Positions 8,427 to 16,330 of a stretch of 64,000 bases of DNA are shown piece by piece. Under the pieces are notes generated by a model. The model was not told the DNA's origin. It was given only the letters and a program-made list of their open reading frames with translations, and made no database searches. Location: positions 2,493,501 to 2,557,500 of the forward strand of contig NZ_OY762276.1 of the NCBI RefSeq assembly GCF_963665445.1, in the 5' to 3' direction. How positions within the stretch are numbered: position 1 is the stretch's first letter; each line of letters starts with the position of its first letter. Position numbers and translations under genes: made by a program. Origin of the DNA: an uncultured Desulfobulbus sp. GTDB taxonomy: Bacteria > Desulfobacterota > Desulfobulbia > Desulfobulbales > Desulfobulbaceae.

Positions 8427-9987
8427 GGTTCCTCAGCAGAATCTGTGGGCACCCTGGGGTATCGGCAGGTCACCAAGCCCATGATATAAAGCTATTTTCA
8501 GCCCATCGTACGTGCGAAATCCATAGGATCGCTTGGTAACCACCTTTGCCTTGTTGTTAAAGCCCTCCACACAACCCAGGGCAATCGTATTTTTTGCACG
8601 AAACCAGTTGAGCAGGAGGGGGCGGTGAGCTCTCAACATTTTGGCAACCTTCTTCATCGGTTTGATTTTGGATCGCATGGTTCTTGTGCACCAGGCATCA
8701 AGAAACTTTCCAGCCCAAGCCGGTGAACTGTAGCCCCAGAATCGCTGAAAATCTTCCTTGAGCAAGTAGGCGCGGATAGTTCTGAGGTTGCATGCGAGCA
8801 GATCCTTGAGCCTGTCCACCTGTTTTTCGGTCAGATTTTCAGGTCGTTTTAAGAGGCACCAACGGCTCTTTGCAAGGAGGGGTTCTTTCCCCTTCTTCTT
8901 GAGCTCCTTGGCCTCATCGGCTCTGACCTCGTCGATAGCCTTGCTCATGTGACTCATGATATGAAACCGGTCGAGGATATTGACGGCGCCCGCTGCTTTT
9001 TCGGCAATGACGGCCAGATAGGGTTTCCACATGTCACTGCAAATAAACCGCAATTGCCGAGACCTTGCCGTGCCGAGCCAGTCGAAAAACTCTCTGAAAG
9101 TTTTGGCGGTCCTGTCGGGGCCGATCCAAAGCAGGCGCCTTTTTCCCTGGTCAAGCTGATACACCAGGGTGACAAACTTATCCTTGCGTTTGCGCCAGCA
9201 GATTTCGTCGATGCCAATGGCAGTGATCCCATCGATATTACGATAGGCGAGCCCCCAGTTGACCGCCATTTCCACCGACCTGAAGACCGTGTCCCAACTG
9301 GTTTTAAAGATTTCGGCCACTTCCTTCCAGCTCAAGCGTTTACACCATGTGGCCAGGAACCATGCGTAAGAGATCGTAAGATGGCTCTTTCCTACAACCC
9401 ATGGCAGCTTTTCGACTTTGACGCCACAGGTTGGACACTGCAGCCGCCGTGGAGCATAGAGGAAAAATACCGGAATGCCCCACAAGGGCACAAAGGCAAA
9501 AGATCTGACACGCAGGGTGTCGTACCCCGGCCCCCTCTGGCCGCACTTGGAACAGATGGGTTTGCGGCCGGCCTGGGGCCGCAACGTTATCACCAATGCC
9601 GGCGGTCCGGAATCACGCCATTTGCAAGTGTCATAGATAAAACCCGGTTGTTTTTCAATACGGTTCAAGATAGTTTTAACGTGCATCCTGTCTGATCTAA
9701 GCTGAGGAGTTTTTGGAAGAAACATTCCCCCGGCAAAGTAAGGCAGGATGCATTTTATGAAACCCCCACAAAAGGACATTGGCAATAGCAGGGAGGTCCG
9801 CCTCTATCAAGGCCAAGCCCTGCGGGTGCGCGCTGCGCGCACAGCCTTGACAGAGACGAACCTCCCTGCTCATCCTGAAAGTGGCAAGGGTGACGGGGCG
9901 GCAGGTGCCCACCCCTCTCACCTCCGGAGGGGCTCAGGTTCTGGGGCTTATTTTCAAAGAGCTACCCACAAATTCTGCGGACGAGGC
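8427..9987 (-). mobile_element. ISL3-family element, copy A
   Basis: 1561 bp, flanked by the 8-bp duplication AGATTCTT (8419-8426 and 9988-9995). The imperfect terminal repeats share GCAGAAT-TGTGGG. It is an apparently identical copy, in reverse orientation, of 14129-15689. It disrupts the IS4-type transposase gene; removing the element and one duplication restores LIEESIRK. The leader between its end and the transposase start carries a long inverted repeat. Confidence 0.93.
8433..9686 (-). CDS. ISL3-family transposase (copy A)
   Basis: 417 residues from the ATG at 9686 (MHVKTIL). Features in order are an N-terminal zinc-finger (CSKCG and CPTCG), an HTH region (LSWKEVAEIFKTSWDTVFRSV), and a DDE core with GIDEICWRKRKD, FICSDMWKPYLAVI and the final Glu region GCVEGFNNKAKVV. 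It catalyses cut-and-paste transposition of its element. It has the same protein sequence as the copy at 14430-15683. The stop lies 6 nt inside the element end. An upstream in-frame start at 9785 would extend it into the structured leader and is less likely. Confidence 0.93.
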   Translation of the reverse strand: MHVKTILNRIEKQPGFIYDTCKWRDSGPPALVITLRPQAGRKPICSKCGQRGPGYDTLRVRSFAFVPLWGIPVFFLYAPRRLQCPTCGVKVEKLPWVVGKSHLTISYAWFLATWCKRLSWKEVAEIFKTSWDTVFRSVEMAVNWGLAYRNIDGITAIGIDEICWRKRKDKFVTLVYQLDQGKRRLLWIGPDRTAKTFREFFDWLGTARSRQLRFICSDMWKPYLAVIAEKAAGAVNILDRFHIMSHMSKAIDEVRADEAKELKKKGKEPLLAKSRWCLLKRPENLTEKQVDRLKDLLACNLRTIRAYLLKEDFQRFWGYSSPAWAGKFLDAWCTRTMRSKIKPMKKVAKMLRAHRPLLLNWFRAKNTIALGCVEGFNNKAKVVTKRSYGFRTYDGLKIALYHGLGDLPIPQGAHRFC

Positions 9988-9995
9988 AGATTCTT

Positions 9996-10060
9996 CAATC
10001 AGCCGATATTCCTTACCCCCTACTCTCCTAATGGTAAATAATGATGCAAATTGCTGAAAA
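9996..10060 (-). pseudogene. IS4-type transposase, N-terminal scrap
   Basis: Beyond the ISL3 insertion the frame continues upstream as FTIRRVGGKEYRLI, then into EESIRK of the 7945-8426 piece. No convincing start codon or ribosome-binding site is visible, so the 5' edge is approximate. Confidence 0.55.
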
Positions 10061-10095
10061 AAGGGCTATATTTAGCAAAACTTCAACATCAATCT

Positions 10096-10122
10096 CCGAG
10101 AGTGATTAGTAATCATTCTCGG
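10096..10122. repeat. 27-bp near-perfect palindrome
   Basis: Two 13-bp arms around a single central G pair at 12 of 13 positions (CCGAGAGTGATTA on the left). It lies upstream of the broken IS4-type transposase gene and may be its terminal region, an operator or a bidirectional hairpin. No T-run follows. The rest of 10061-10210 shows no gene. Confidence 0.5.
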
Positions 10123-10210
10123 GTAGAAAGGGTGCCATTATGAGGCTGGGGCTTTGACGGTTTTGTCGCGCCTAATTGTCTGAATACAACCACCCCCTTG
10201 GAGTCTTCTC

Positions 10211-10228
10211 CTTAGCCTGACGGCTATG
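10211..10228 (-). repeat. REP-like short repeat, partial copy 3
   Basis: 18 bp identical to the start of the repeat at 2505-2522, in reverse orientation. It ends two bases before the truncation point of an IS1634 remnant. Confidence 0.55.
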
Positions 10229-10230
10229 CA

Positions 10231-10630
10231 CTCAAGCGTACCCAGATCAAAATGATGCCTATGTATCATTGGGCCGCACGGCGCATCGAAACGCATGTAA
10301 AAATCTGTGTTCTGGCGCTGCTCATAGAGCGCGTTGCGGAACGTGAGTGCGGGGAGCCCTGGTCCCGGATACGGCGCAACTTAGCCAAACTTCAAGCCAC
10401 TGAGTTTCAAAACGACCAGCACAGTTTTTTTCAGATTAATTCAGCGCCGGAAGCCTGTCGTGAACTGATGAAAAAACTTGTAACTCCGCTACCGACCAAA
10501 ATTTTTGGCATTAAGCCCCTTGAAAAATAAGTGCAATACCTGTGGGCACACGCCAAAATCGGCACCACCCGCCAACGCCCACCAGGCAAGGCTTTGCGGC
10601 TAGGCGTGTTCCACAACCCGTAAACCCAGG
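10231..10630 (+). pseudogene. IS1634-family element remnant (3' end only)
   Basis: The last 400 bp of the IS1634 element present in full at 22702-24648 and 28600-30546, including the final 92 codons of the transposase and the right terminal repeat ending CCCAGG. The base at the start of the match (CTCAAGCGT) agrees with the 28600 copy. The 5' 1.5 kb is gone; the junction is a REP-like repeat. Confidence 0.9.
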
Positions 10631-10637
10631 CGTGACC

Positions 10638-10672
10638 AGCCAGCTCCCAAAAGCTGGCTTTTCTTTTATTTT
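10638..10672 (+). terminator. Rho-independent terminator
   Basis: Stem AGCCAGCT/AGCTGGCT with a 6-nt loop, followed by a T-rich run (TTTTCTTTTATTTT). It lies just after the IS1634 remnant and ahead of the serine recombinase promoter region. Confidence 0.7.
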
Positions 10673-10674
10673 CC

Positions 10675-10739
10675 TAGTAAATAAACTCGTAAATTAATCA
10701 AAGTAACGATTCAACTTTTAAAATAGAGTTTATTTACTA
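10675..10739. promoter_or_regulatory. 14-bp inverted repeat, candidate recombinase binding (res-like) site
   Basis: TAGTAAATAAACTC at 10675-10688 and its exact complement at 10726-10739 are separated by 37 bp of AT-rich DNA. They lie 16 bp upstream of the serine recombinase ATG. Resolvase and invertase genes often sit next to their own recombination site, so this could be a res or crossover site or an operator (inference). Confidence 0.55.
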
Positions 10740-10755
10740 AGCCGACAAATACTCA

Positions 10756-11331
10756 ATGAAGATTGGATACGCTCGCATTTCTACACTCGACCAGAACCAT
10801 GACCTCCAGTTTGATGCGCTGAAACAGGCTGGCTGTGAGAAAATTTTTTCTGATAAGGTATCCGGAGCAAAAGTTGACCGACCGGGCCTTCAGGATGCGC
10901 TGGAATATTTGAGAAAGGGTGACTGCTTAGTCGTGTGGCGATTAGATCGGCTTGGCCGCAGCCTGAAACATTTGATTGAGGTAGCTGAGGGGTTGGAAAC
11001 CCGAGATATAGGCTTGGCATCCTTGCAGGAGGGCTTGGACACCTCTACCAGTGGCGGGAAATTAATTTTTCACATTTTCGGGGCACTGGCTGAATTTGAA
11101 CGGAACCTGATCAGAGAGAGGACCATGGCCGGCTTAGCTGCCGCCAGGGCAAGAGGACGAGTAGGTGGCAGAAGCAACAAATTGGATAACAGTAAAATCC
11201 AAACGCTGAAAAAAATGTATGACTCCCGTGAGTATTCAATCGGTGAAATTTGCCAATTACTCAAAATCAGCAAGCCAACGTTTTACAGATACTTGAGGAT
11301 GCGACAGCAGGAACCTTTCGCCCCCTCCTGA
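10756..11331 (+). CDS. Serine recombinase (resolvase/invertase family)
   Basis: 191 residues, the usual size of Tn3-type resolvases and Pin/Hin invertases. The catalytic Ser is in GYARISTLDQN (residue 9). Arg residues of the active site are in VVWRLDRLGRS, and the E-helix region FHIFGALAEFERNLIRERT leads to a C-terminal HTH (SIGEICQLLKISKPTFYRYL). It cuts and rejoins DNA through a 5' phosphoserine link. The neighbouring 14-bp inverted repeat is a plausible target. No transposase partner or invertible gene is evident. A 393-bp MITE is inserted 11 bp after its stop. Confidence 0.93.
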   Translation: MKIGYARISTLDQNHDLQFDALKQAGCEKIFSDKVSGAKVDRPGLQDALEYLRKGDCLVVWRLDRLGRSLKHLIEVAEGLETRDIGLASLQEGLDTSTSGGKLIFHIFGALAEFERNLIRERTMAGLAAARARGRVGGRSNKLDNSKIQTLKKMYDSREYSIGEICQLLKISKPTFYRYLRMRQQEPFAPS

Positions 11332-11342
11332 ATTAAGAGTCA

Positions 11343-11735
11343 AAGACCACCGGCAAAGCCGGTGGCTTGAAAGACTGGGAGCCGCTCAAAGCGGCATATG
11401 CAACTGATCCACTGACCACCCTTGGTGGTCAAGTTGTTGGCAAGATCCAGCAATAAAATATCACGAGTTCGCATCTATTATCTTTCGATTCTGACTCTTG
11501 TTGTTTTGTGTGAGTATAAGCAAAAACTGATGCTCCGGTATTCGTTGATCGATTCCTCATTGAAATCTGGGAATTAAGCATCAGAAAAAATTGTGTTGAT
11601 TCTTGCCTATGCTCTTTGCATTGTTGATCTCAACAAAGACGATCAAGAACGCAATCAATTGTTTCTTTTCTGCAATCCAGTAACCGTCAAACTGTTGGAG
11701 TCCCCCGGCAAAGCCGGGGGTTTACCCAAGGGAAA
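11343..11735 (+). mobile_element. 393-bp IS200/IS605-like MITE, copy 1
   Basis: Non-coding element with the hairpin CCACCGGCAAAGCCGGTGG near the left end and CCCCCGGCAAAGCCGGGGG near the right end. Two smaller hairpins (GCCGCTCAAAGCGGC and CCACCCTTGGTGG) follow the left one. It is identical by eye to the copies at 20556-20948 and 26139-26531. All three follow AGTCA and have no target duplication, as expected for single-strand IS200/IS605-type transposition. No transposase that could move it is in the window. Confidence 0.8.
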
Positions 11736-11813
11736 TTAAATGCCTTTCCTGGGGGGCCGAAACAATATTGCGGGCCATCCGTTTTTCACATGAAAACGAA
11801 GAGGTAAGGCCAA

Positions 11814-12113
11814 CTATTCGGTTTTATAAATACTTTTGATATCTCGGTAGAAATTTTCATGAGAACCAAGAGCCATTAACACGAGGGTGACTGTTTCGTC
11901 TTGGTGGCTATAACCGAGAAGGGTGAGCTGTTTGTTCATTTTAAATTTGTAAACTCGCAGAAATGAAAGATCTCCCTTTTTCTGCTCACCCAAAAGAGGA
12001 TCATCGATAAGTTCTTTAACGGCTTTGTCCAGATCCTTCTTTTGGTTCTGGTGAAGCTTCTTGACAGCTTTTTTGAAGGTTGGCGTTTGAAGGACCTTGG
12101 TGATTTTAGCCAA
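11814..12113 (-). CDS. Type II toxin, RelE/ParE superfamily
   Basis: 99 residues starting at TTG 12113 (MAKITKVLQTPTFKKAVKKL). The small RelE/ParE-like fold is recognisable from the N-terminal helices with Lys-rich faces, LRVYKFKMNKQLTLLGY and the C-terminal HENFYRDIK. ParE-like toxins poison gyrase and RelE-like toxins cut ribosome-bound mRNA; the sequence alone does not decide which applies. GAGGAG lies 9 nt upstream within the antitoxin gene. The start overlaps the antitoxin stop by 8 bp, so translation is coupled. Confidence 0.85.
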   Translation of the reverse strand: MAKITKVLQTPTFKKAVKKLHQNQKKDLDKAVKELIDDPLLGEQKKGDLSFLRVYKFKMNKQLTLLGYSHQDETVTLVLMALGSHENFYRDIKSIYKTE

Positions 12114-12327
12114 AGTTATACTCCTCAAGCTTTCCAGCCTCTTTTTCGGCTTTTGCGATGATAGCCTGCCTAACGAACTCATATGGCAGATCTGGGTTAT
12201 CTTCCATCATCTTACCGATTTTAGCCCAATGCTCAATTTGCTTTGGTGTTGTACGGTTTAATGCTTTTGCCATAATGGCGGCCTTGTCAACTAATTCTTG
12301 GTCAAGTCGTACACTGGCTGTAGGCAT
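12106..12327 (-). CDS. ParD-like antitoxin
   Basis: 73 residues. The N-terminal ribbon-helix-helix segment is ASVRLDQELVDKAAIMAKALN, followed by TPKQIEHWAKIGKMMEDNPDL, typical of the ParD-like antitoxin family. It would bind the downstream RelE/ParE-type toxin and repress the shared promoter. The ATG at 12327 is preceded by AAGGAG at 8 nt. A 12-bp inverted repeat lies directly upstream. Confidence 0.85.
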   Translation of the reverse strand: MPTASVRLDQELVDKAAIMAKALNRTTPKQIEHWAKIGKMMEDNPDLPYEFVRQAIIAKAEKEAGKLEEYNFG

Positions 12328-12351
12328 AATCAATCTCCTTTACGTTTGATC

Positions 12352-12386
12352 TGCGACGATTGTAGTATATTGCCACAATCGTCGCA
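12352..12386. promoter_or_regulatory. Inverted-repeat operator upstream of the TA pair
   Basis: TGCGACGATTGT and its exact complement are separated by 11 bp, 25 bp upstream of the antitoxin start. The position and symmetry suit autorepression by the ribbon-helix-helix antitoxin. The spacer contains a TATATT-like -10. Confidence 0.7.
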
Positions 12387-12465
12387 ATATACGTCAACCA
12401 TGACTTCGTGATTCTTTGGCGCCACTCATCTTGTTCAGAAGGTTGAGCCGCATGGCTGGCAGCTT

Positions 12466-13260
12466 TCAATATTTTCTCCGCAAAGAGCCGGGCGAGCAAC
12501 CTACTTCTCGTTGAAACATCTCAATGAAGGCACTCAGGCTCTTGTATCCCAAATCAATGGCGATATCTGTAACCGGCTCACTTTGGCAGAGCCTGGTGAT
12601 TGCTTCCTGAAGAACGAGCCTGGTCCGCCACCCCCGAAAGGTTAATCCTGTTTCAGCAACGAAAAGTCGGGCCAAAGTTCGCCCGCTTGCACCGGCCAAG
12701 CTTCCCCACTGGTCGAGGTCGCGAGTGTCGCCAGGATCATTCAGGAGAGCCTCCATCACCCGTAAGAGACGTGAATCTCGCCCCATTGGCAGATGCAATG
12801 GGGTCGCTTCCGCATGCTGCAATTCATCTAGGAGTACCAGCATCACACGCCAGCCGGGGCTGTCGGGTTGATACTTCTCACCAATCTCCGCCGCCCTGCC
12901 TATCAACTCACGCAAAAAGGAACTTACCTTGAAGATCGTGCATTGCTCCGGCAGCCCCATTGACCAGGCAGGATCGACAAAAAGGTTCCTCAATAGGACC
13001 TTCCCTGGAAAATATACTTCATGATTTTGTTGAGATGGCACCCAAACAGCTTGCGACGGGGGAACAACCCAAATGTCATGATCGCAAATGACCCGCATCG
13101 TACCGTGACTGGCATAGATCAACTGTCCGCGTGGGTGTGCATGAGCCGCAGCGCAACCGGCCTGTTCCACCTCCATGGTTAAAGGAATGACGGGCAAAGA
13201 GCTATCGAGACGATAACCGATGATTACCGGATCTAGCTTTGTCAGTTTTTCGACATTCAT
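12466..13260 (-). CDS. AraC-family transcriptional regulator with N-terminal cupin
   Basis: 264 residues. The cupin-like sensor half has AHAHPRGQLIYASHGTMRV and PSQAVWVPSQQNHEV. The C-terminal AraC DNA-binding half has two HTH motifs, around LDQWGSLAGASGRTLARLF and VTDIAIDLGYKSLSAFIEMF. The domain order matches the subgroup that controls an adjacent, divergently transcribed gene. That gene here is the methyltransferase at 13337, 76 bp away, so it is the likely target. The ligand is unknown. Confidence 0.9.
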   Translation of the reverse strand: MNVEKLTKLDPVIIGYRLDSSLPVIPLTMEVEQAGCAAAHAHPRGQLIYASHGTMRVICDHDIWVVPPSQAVWVPSQQNHEVYFPGKVLLRNLFVDPAWSMGLPEQCTIFKVSSFLRELIGRAAEIGEKYQPDSPGWRVMLVLLDELQHAEATPLHLPMGRDSRLLRVMEALLNDPGDTRDLDQWGSLAGASGRTLARLFVAETGLTFRGWRTRLVLQEAITRLCQSEPVTDIAIDLGYKSLSAFIEMFQREVGCSPGSLRRKY

Positions 13261-13336
13261 TGTCTTAACATAGGAAGTCGGACAATGAAAAACAAGCTAT
13301 AGATGGGAATGAGTCAATATTAACGGAGGGTCCATC

Positions 13337-14098
13337 ATGCACTCACATCAACGAAAAATCATCGAACAGTTTACCCAACAAGCAGTGCCATTTACACAGG
13401 TGGCCGGACATCACGACGCCATTGACCTGCTGGTTGATTTAACACGTCCTGTAGGCAAAGATACGATCTTGGATGTAGCCTGCGGGCCGGGGATAGTCAC
13501 CTGCGCTTTCGCCAATCATTGTGGCCATATTACCGGCCTGGACCTCACTCCGGCTATGATCGAACAAGCACAGAAAAGGCAAACAGATCAAGGAATGACT
13601 AATGTCACCTGGAAGCTGGGCACCTGCTCCCCCTTACCTTTTGCGGATGCAAGTTTTTCGATGGTCATTACCCGATACAGTTTTCATCATTTTCTCAGCC
13701 CCAGAGAGGTGTTGGCGGAGATGATACGAGTTTGCCGCCCTGGAGGTAAAATCCTGGTCGCCGATGTCGCTATCTCTCCTAACAAAGCCGAGGCTTTTGA
13801 TCGAATGGAGAATATTCGTGATCCCTCCCATGTCCATGCATTGACAACGGAGGAATTTAACCGATTGATTCATCAATCAGGACTGAATGAGTATCGTCGG
13901 GCCCAATATAAGGTCGACATTGAACTCGAATCGCAGATTAAGGCTTCATTTCCAATACCGGGAGACGCGGAAAAATTGCGATCGATGATTACCGAGGACA
14001 TCAGCGTCGATCGCTTGGGTATTGCGGCAGAAAGGAGAAACGACCAGGTTTGGTATTCTATCCCCATCGTGGTCTATGTGGGCAGCAAGGCGAGTTGA
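13337..14098 (+). CDS. Class I SAM-dependent methyltransferase (UbiE-like)
   Basis: 253 residues with the Rossmann-fold motif I LDVACGPGIV (about residue 46), GLDLTPAMIEQA for the ribose-binding acidic loop, PFADASFSMVITRYSFHHF as motif IV, and RVCRPGGKILVAD. It belongs to the group that methylates small molecules; the substrate cannot be told. GGAGGG lies upstream of the ATG. It is divergent from the AraC-family regulator, suggesting a small regulated unit, perhaps for detoxification or a specialised metabolite (inference). Confidence 0.88.
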   Translation: MHSHQRKIIEQFTQQAVPFTQVAGHHDAIDLLVDLTRPVGKDTILDVACGPGIVTCAFANHCGHITGLDLTPAMIEQAQKRQTDQGMTNVTWKLGTCSPLPFADASFSMVITRYSFHHFLSPREVLAEMIRVCRPGGKILVADVAISPNKAEAFDRMENIRDPSHVHALTTEEFNRLIHQSGLNEYRRAQYKVDIELESQIKASFPIPGDAEKLRSMITEDISVDRLGIAAERRNDQVWYSIPIVVYVGSKAS

Positions 14099-14128
14099 GT
14101 GGAACATTCGCACCCTTCAATTATACGT

Positions 14129-15689
14129 GCCTCGTCCGCAGAATTTGTGGGTAGCTCTTTGAAAATAAGCCCCAGAACCTGAGCCCCTCCGGAGGTGAGA
14201 GGGGTGGGCACCTGCCGCCCCGTCACCCTTGCCACTTTCAGGATGAGCAGGGAGGTTCGTCTCTGTCAAGGCTGTGCGCGCAGCGCGCACCCGCAGGGCT
14301 TGGCCTTGATAGAGGCGGACCTCCCTGCTATTGCCAATGTCCTTTTGTGGGGGTTTCATAAAATGCATCCTGCCTTACTTTGCCGGGGGAATGTTTCTTC
14401 CAAAAACTCCTCAGCTTAGATCAGACAGGATGCACGTTAAAACTATCTTGAACCGTATTGAAAAACAACCGGGTTTTATCTATGACACTTGCAAATGGCG
14501 TGATTCCGGACCGCCGGCATTGGTGATAACGTTGCGGCCCCAGGCCGGCCGCAAACCCATCTGTTCCAAGTGCGGCCAGAGGGGGCCGGGGTACGACACC
14601 CTGCGTGTCAGATCTTTTGCCTTTGTGCCCTTGTGGGGCATTCCGGTATTTTTCCTCTATGCTCCACGGCGGCTGCAGTGTCCAACCTGTGGCGTCAAAG
14701 TCGAAAAGCTGCCATGGGTTGTAGGAAAGAGCCATCTTACGATCTCTTACGCATGGTTCCTGGCCACATGGTGTAAACGCTTGAGCTGGAAGGAAGTGGC
14801 CGAAATCTTTAAAACCAGTTGGGACACGGTCTTCAGGTCGGTGGAAATGGCGGTCAACTGGGGGCTCGCCTATCGTAATATCGATGGGATCACTGCCATT
14901 GGCATCGACGAAATCTGCTGGCGCAAACGCAAGGATAAGTTTGTCACCCTGGTGTATCAGCTTGACCAGGGAAAAAGGCGCCTGCTTTGGATCGGCCCCG
15001 ACAGGACCGCCAAAACTTTCAGAGAGTTTTTCGACTGGCTCGGCACGGCAAGGTCTCGGCAATTGCGGTTTATTTGCAGTGACATGTGGAAACCCTATCT
15101 GGCCGTCATTGCCGAAAAAGCAGCGGGCGCCGTCAATATCCTCGACCGGTTTCATATCATGAGTCACATGAGCAAGGCTATCGACGAGGTCAGAGCCGAT
15201 GAGGCCAAGGAGCTCAAGAAGAAGGGGAAAGAACCCCTCCTTGCAAAGAGCCGTTGGTGCCTCTTAAAACGACCTGAAAATCTGACCGAAAAACAGGTGG
15301 ACAGGCTCAAGGATCTGCTCGCATGCAACCTCAGAACTATCCGCGCCTACTTGCTCAAGGAAGATTTTCAGCGATTCTGGGGCTACAGTTCACCGGCTTG
15401 GGCTGGAAAGTTTCTTGATGCCTGGTGCACAAGAACCATGCGATCCAAAATCAAACCGATGAAGAAGGTTGCCAAAATGTTGAGAGCTCACCGCCCCCTC
15501 CTGCTCAACTGGTTTCGTGCAAAAAATACGATTGCCCTGGGTTGTGTGGAGGGCTTTAACAACAAGGCAAAGGTGGTTACCAAGCGATCCTATGGATTTC
15601 GCACGTACGATGGGCTGAAAATAGCTTTATATCATGGGCTTGGTGACCTGCCGATACCCCAGGGTGCCCACAGATTCTGCTGAGGAACC
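14129..15689 (+). mobile_element. ISL3-family element, copy B
   Basis: 1561 bp, same length and apparently same sequence as copy A but in opposite orientation. It is flanked by TTATACGT at 14121-14128 and 15690-15697. The 300-bp leader contains a long inverted repeat at 14249-14326 (24-bp arms with three mismatches around GTGCGCGCAGCGCGCAC). This probably folds the transposase mRNA leader or blocks read-through transcription. Confidence 0.93.
14430..15683 (+). CDS. ISL3-family transposase (copy B)
   Basis: 417 residues, the same protein as copy A: N-terminal CSKCG/CPTCG zinc finger, HTH, and the DDE core with GIDEICWRKR, FICSDMW and CVEGFNNKAK. The ATG at 14430 (MHVKTIL) is preferred because the longer frame from 14331 would lie in the inverted-repeat leader. 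No disruption is seen, so either copy could drive transposition of both, and of the 4.1 kb segment between them. Confidence 0.93.
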   Translation: MHVKTILNRIEKQPGFIYDTCKWRDSGPPALVITLRPQAGRKPICSKCGQRGPGYDTLRVRSFAFVPLWGIPVFFLYAPRRLQCPTCGVKVEKLPWVVGKSHLTISYAWFLATWCKRLSWKEVAEIFKTSWDTVFRSVEMAVNWGLAYRNIDGITAIGIDEICWRKRKDKFVTLVYQLDQGKRRLLWIGPDRTAKTFREFFDWLGTARSRQLRFICSDMWKPYLAVIAEKAAGAVNILDRFHIMSHMSKAIDEVRADEAKELKKKGKEPLLAKSRWCLLKRPENLTEKQVDRLKDLLACNLRTIRAYLLKEDFQRFWGYSSPAWAGKFLDAWCTRTMRSKIKPMKKVAKMLRAHRPLLLNWFRAKNTIALGCVEGFNNKAKVVTKRSYGFRTYDGLKIALYHGLGDLPIPQGAHRFC

Positions 15690-15757
15690 TTATACGTTTA
15701 CCAGGTCTCCTCTGTTGGAATGATCTAATGCCAACTATTGCAGAGCGGGGTACATCT

Positions 15758-16330
15758 TCAGGCTAAACGACTGATTTCCCGGTGGCGAAAGCAATCAACG
15801 AGGTGATCGTTGACCATTCCGGTTGCCTGCATAAAGGCGTAACAGATCGTCGGCCCAACAAAAGTAAACCCATGCTTTTTAAGATCCTTACTCATCCAGT
15901 TGGACTCTTTGGTCTGAGCTGGTATCTCGACAAGGCTCTTCCAATTATTCTGCAGCGGTGCTCCTTCGACATATTTCCAAAGGAAGGTATCAAGTGATCC
16001 GAATTGCTCCCTGATACCCAGCGTTGCCCGAGCATTTTTAACGGTTGCTTCAATCTTGAGGCGATTTCGAACGATTCCTGGATTTGCAAGCAACCGTTCT
16101 ATTTTCCTGGGCGAATACCCGGCAATCTGTTCACAATCGAACTGATCAAACGCTTTTCTGTAATTCTCTCTTTTTTTCAAAATGGTCAGCCAGCTTAAAC
16201 CAGCCTGCGCGCCTTCGAGAATCAGGAATTCGAAAAGCATTTGCTCATCATGGATGGGTACCCCCCATTCGTTATCGTGGTACGCGACGTACAATGCATC
16301 ATCACCACACCATCCACATCGTTGCATCAT
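15758..16330 (-). CDS. tag: DNA-3-methyladenine glycosylase I
   Basis: 190 residues from MMQRCGWCGDDALYVAYH, matching the start and length of the Tag family. Seen are the conserved CGW and HDNEWGVP segments, the LEGAQAGLSWLTILKKREN block of the glycosylase domain, and the C-terminal GFTFVGPTICYAFMQATGMVNDH with the zinc-binding Cys and His. It removes 3-methyladenine from alkylated DNA as the first step of base-excision repair. Longer starts at 16339 and 16375 are open but add no family residues. It is one of the few chromosomal-type genes left; ISL3 copy B lies 68 bp past its 3' end. Confidence 0.92.
   Translation of the reverse strand: MMQRCGWCGDDALYVAYHDNEWGVPIHDEQMLFEFLILEGAQAGLSWLTILKKRENYRKAFDQFDCEQIAGYSPRKIERLLANPGIVRNRLKIEATVKNARATLGIREQFGSLDTFLWKYVEGAPLQNNWKSLVEIPAQTKESNWMSKDLKKHGFTFVGPTICYAFMQATGMVNDHLVDCFRHREISRLA

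Noticed and set aside
8949..9695. 248-codon frame antisense to the ISL3 transposase (also at 14421-15167)
   Set aside because: Shadow of the transposase; no start signal and low-complexity composition.
12302..12499. 65-codon minus-strand frame between the AraC gene and the TA pair
   Set aside because: Overlaps the operator and the antitoxin start; no start signal. Possibly a decayed gene end, not callable.
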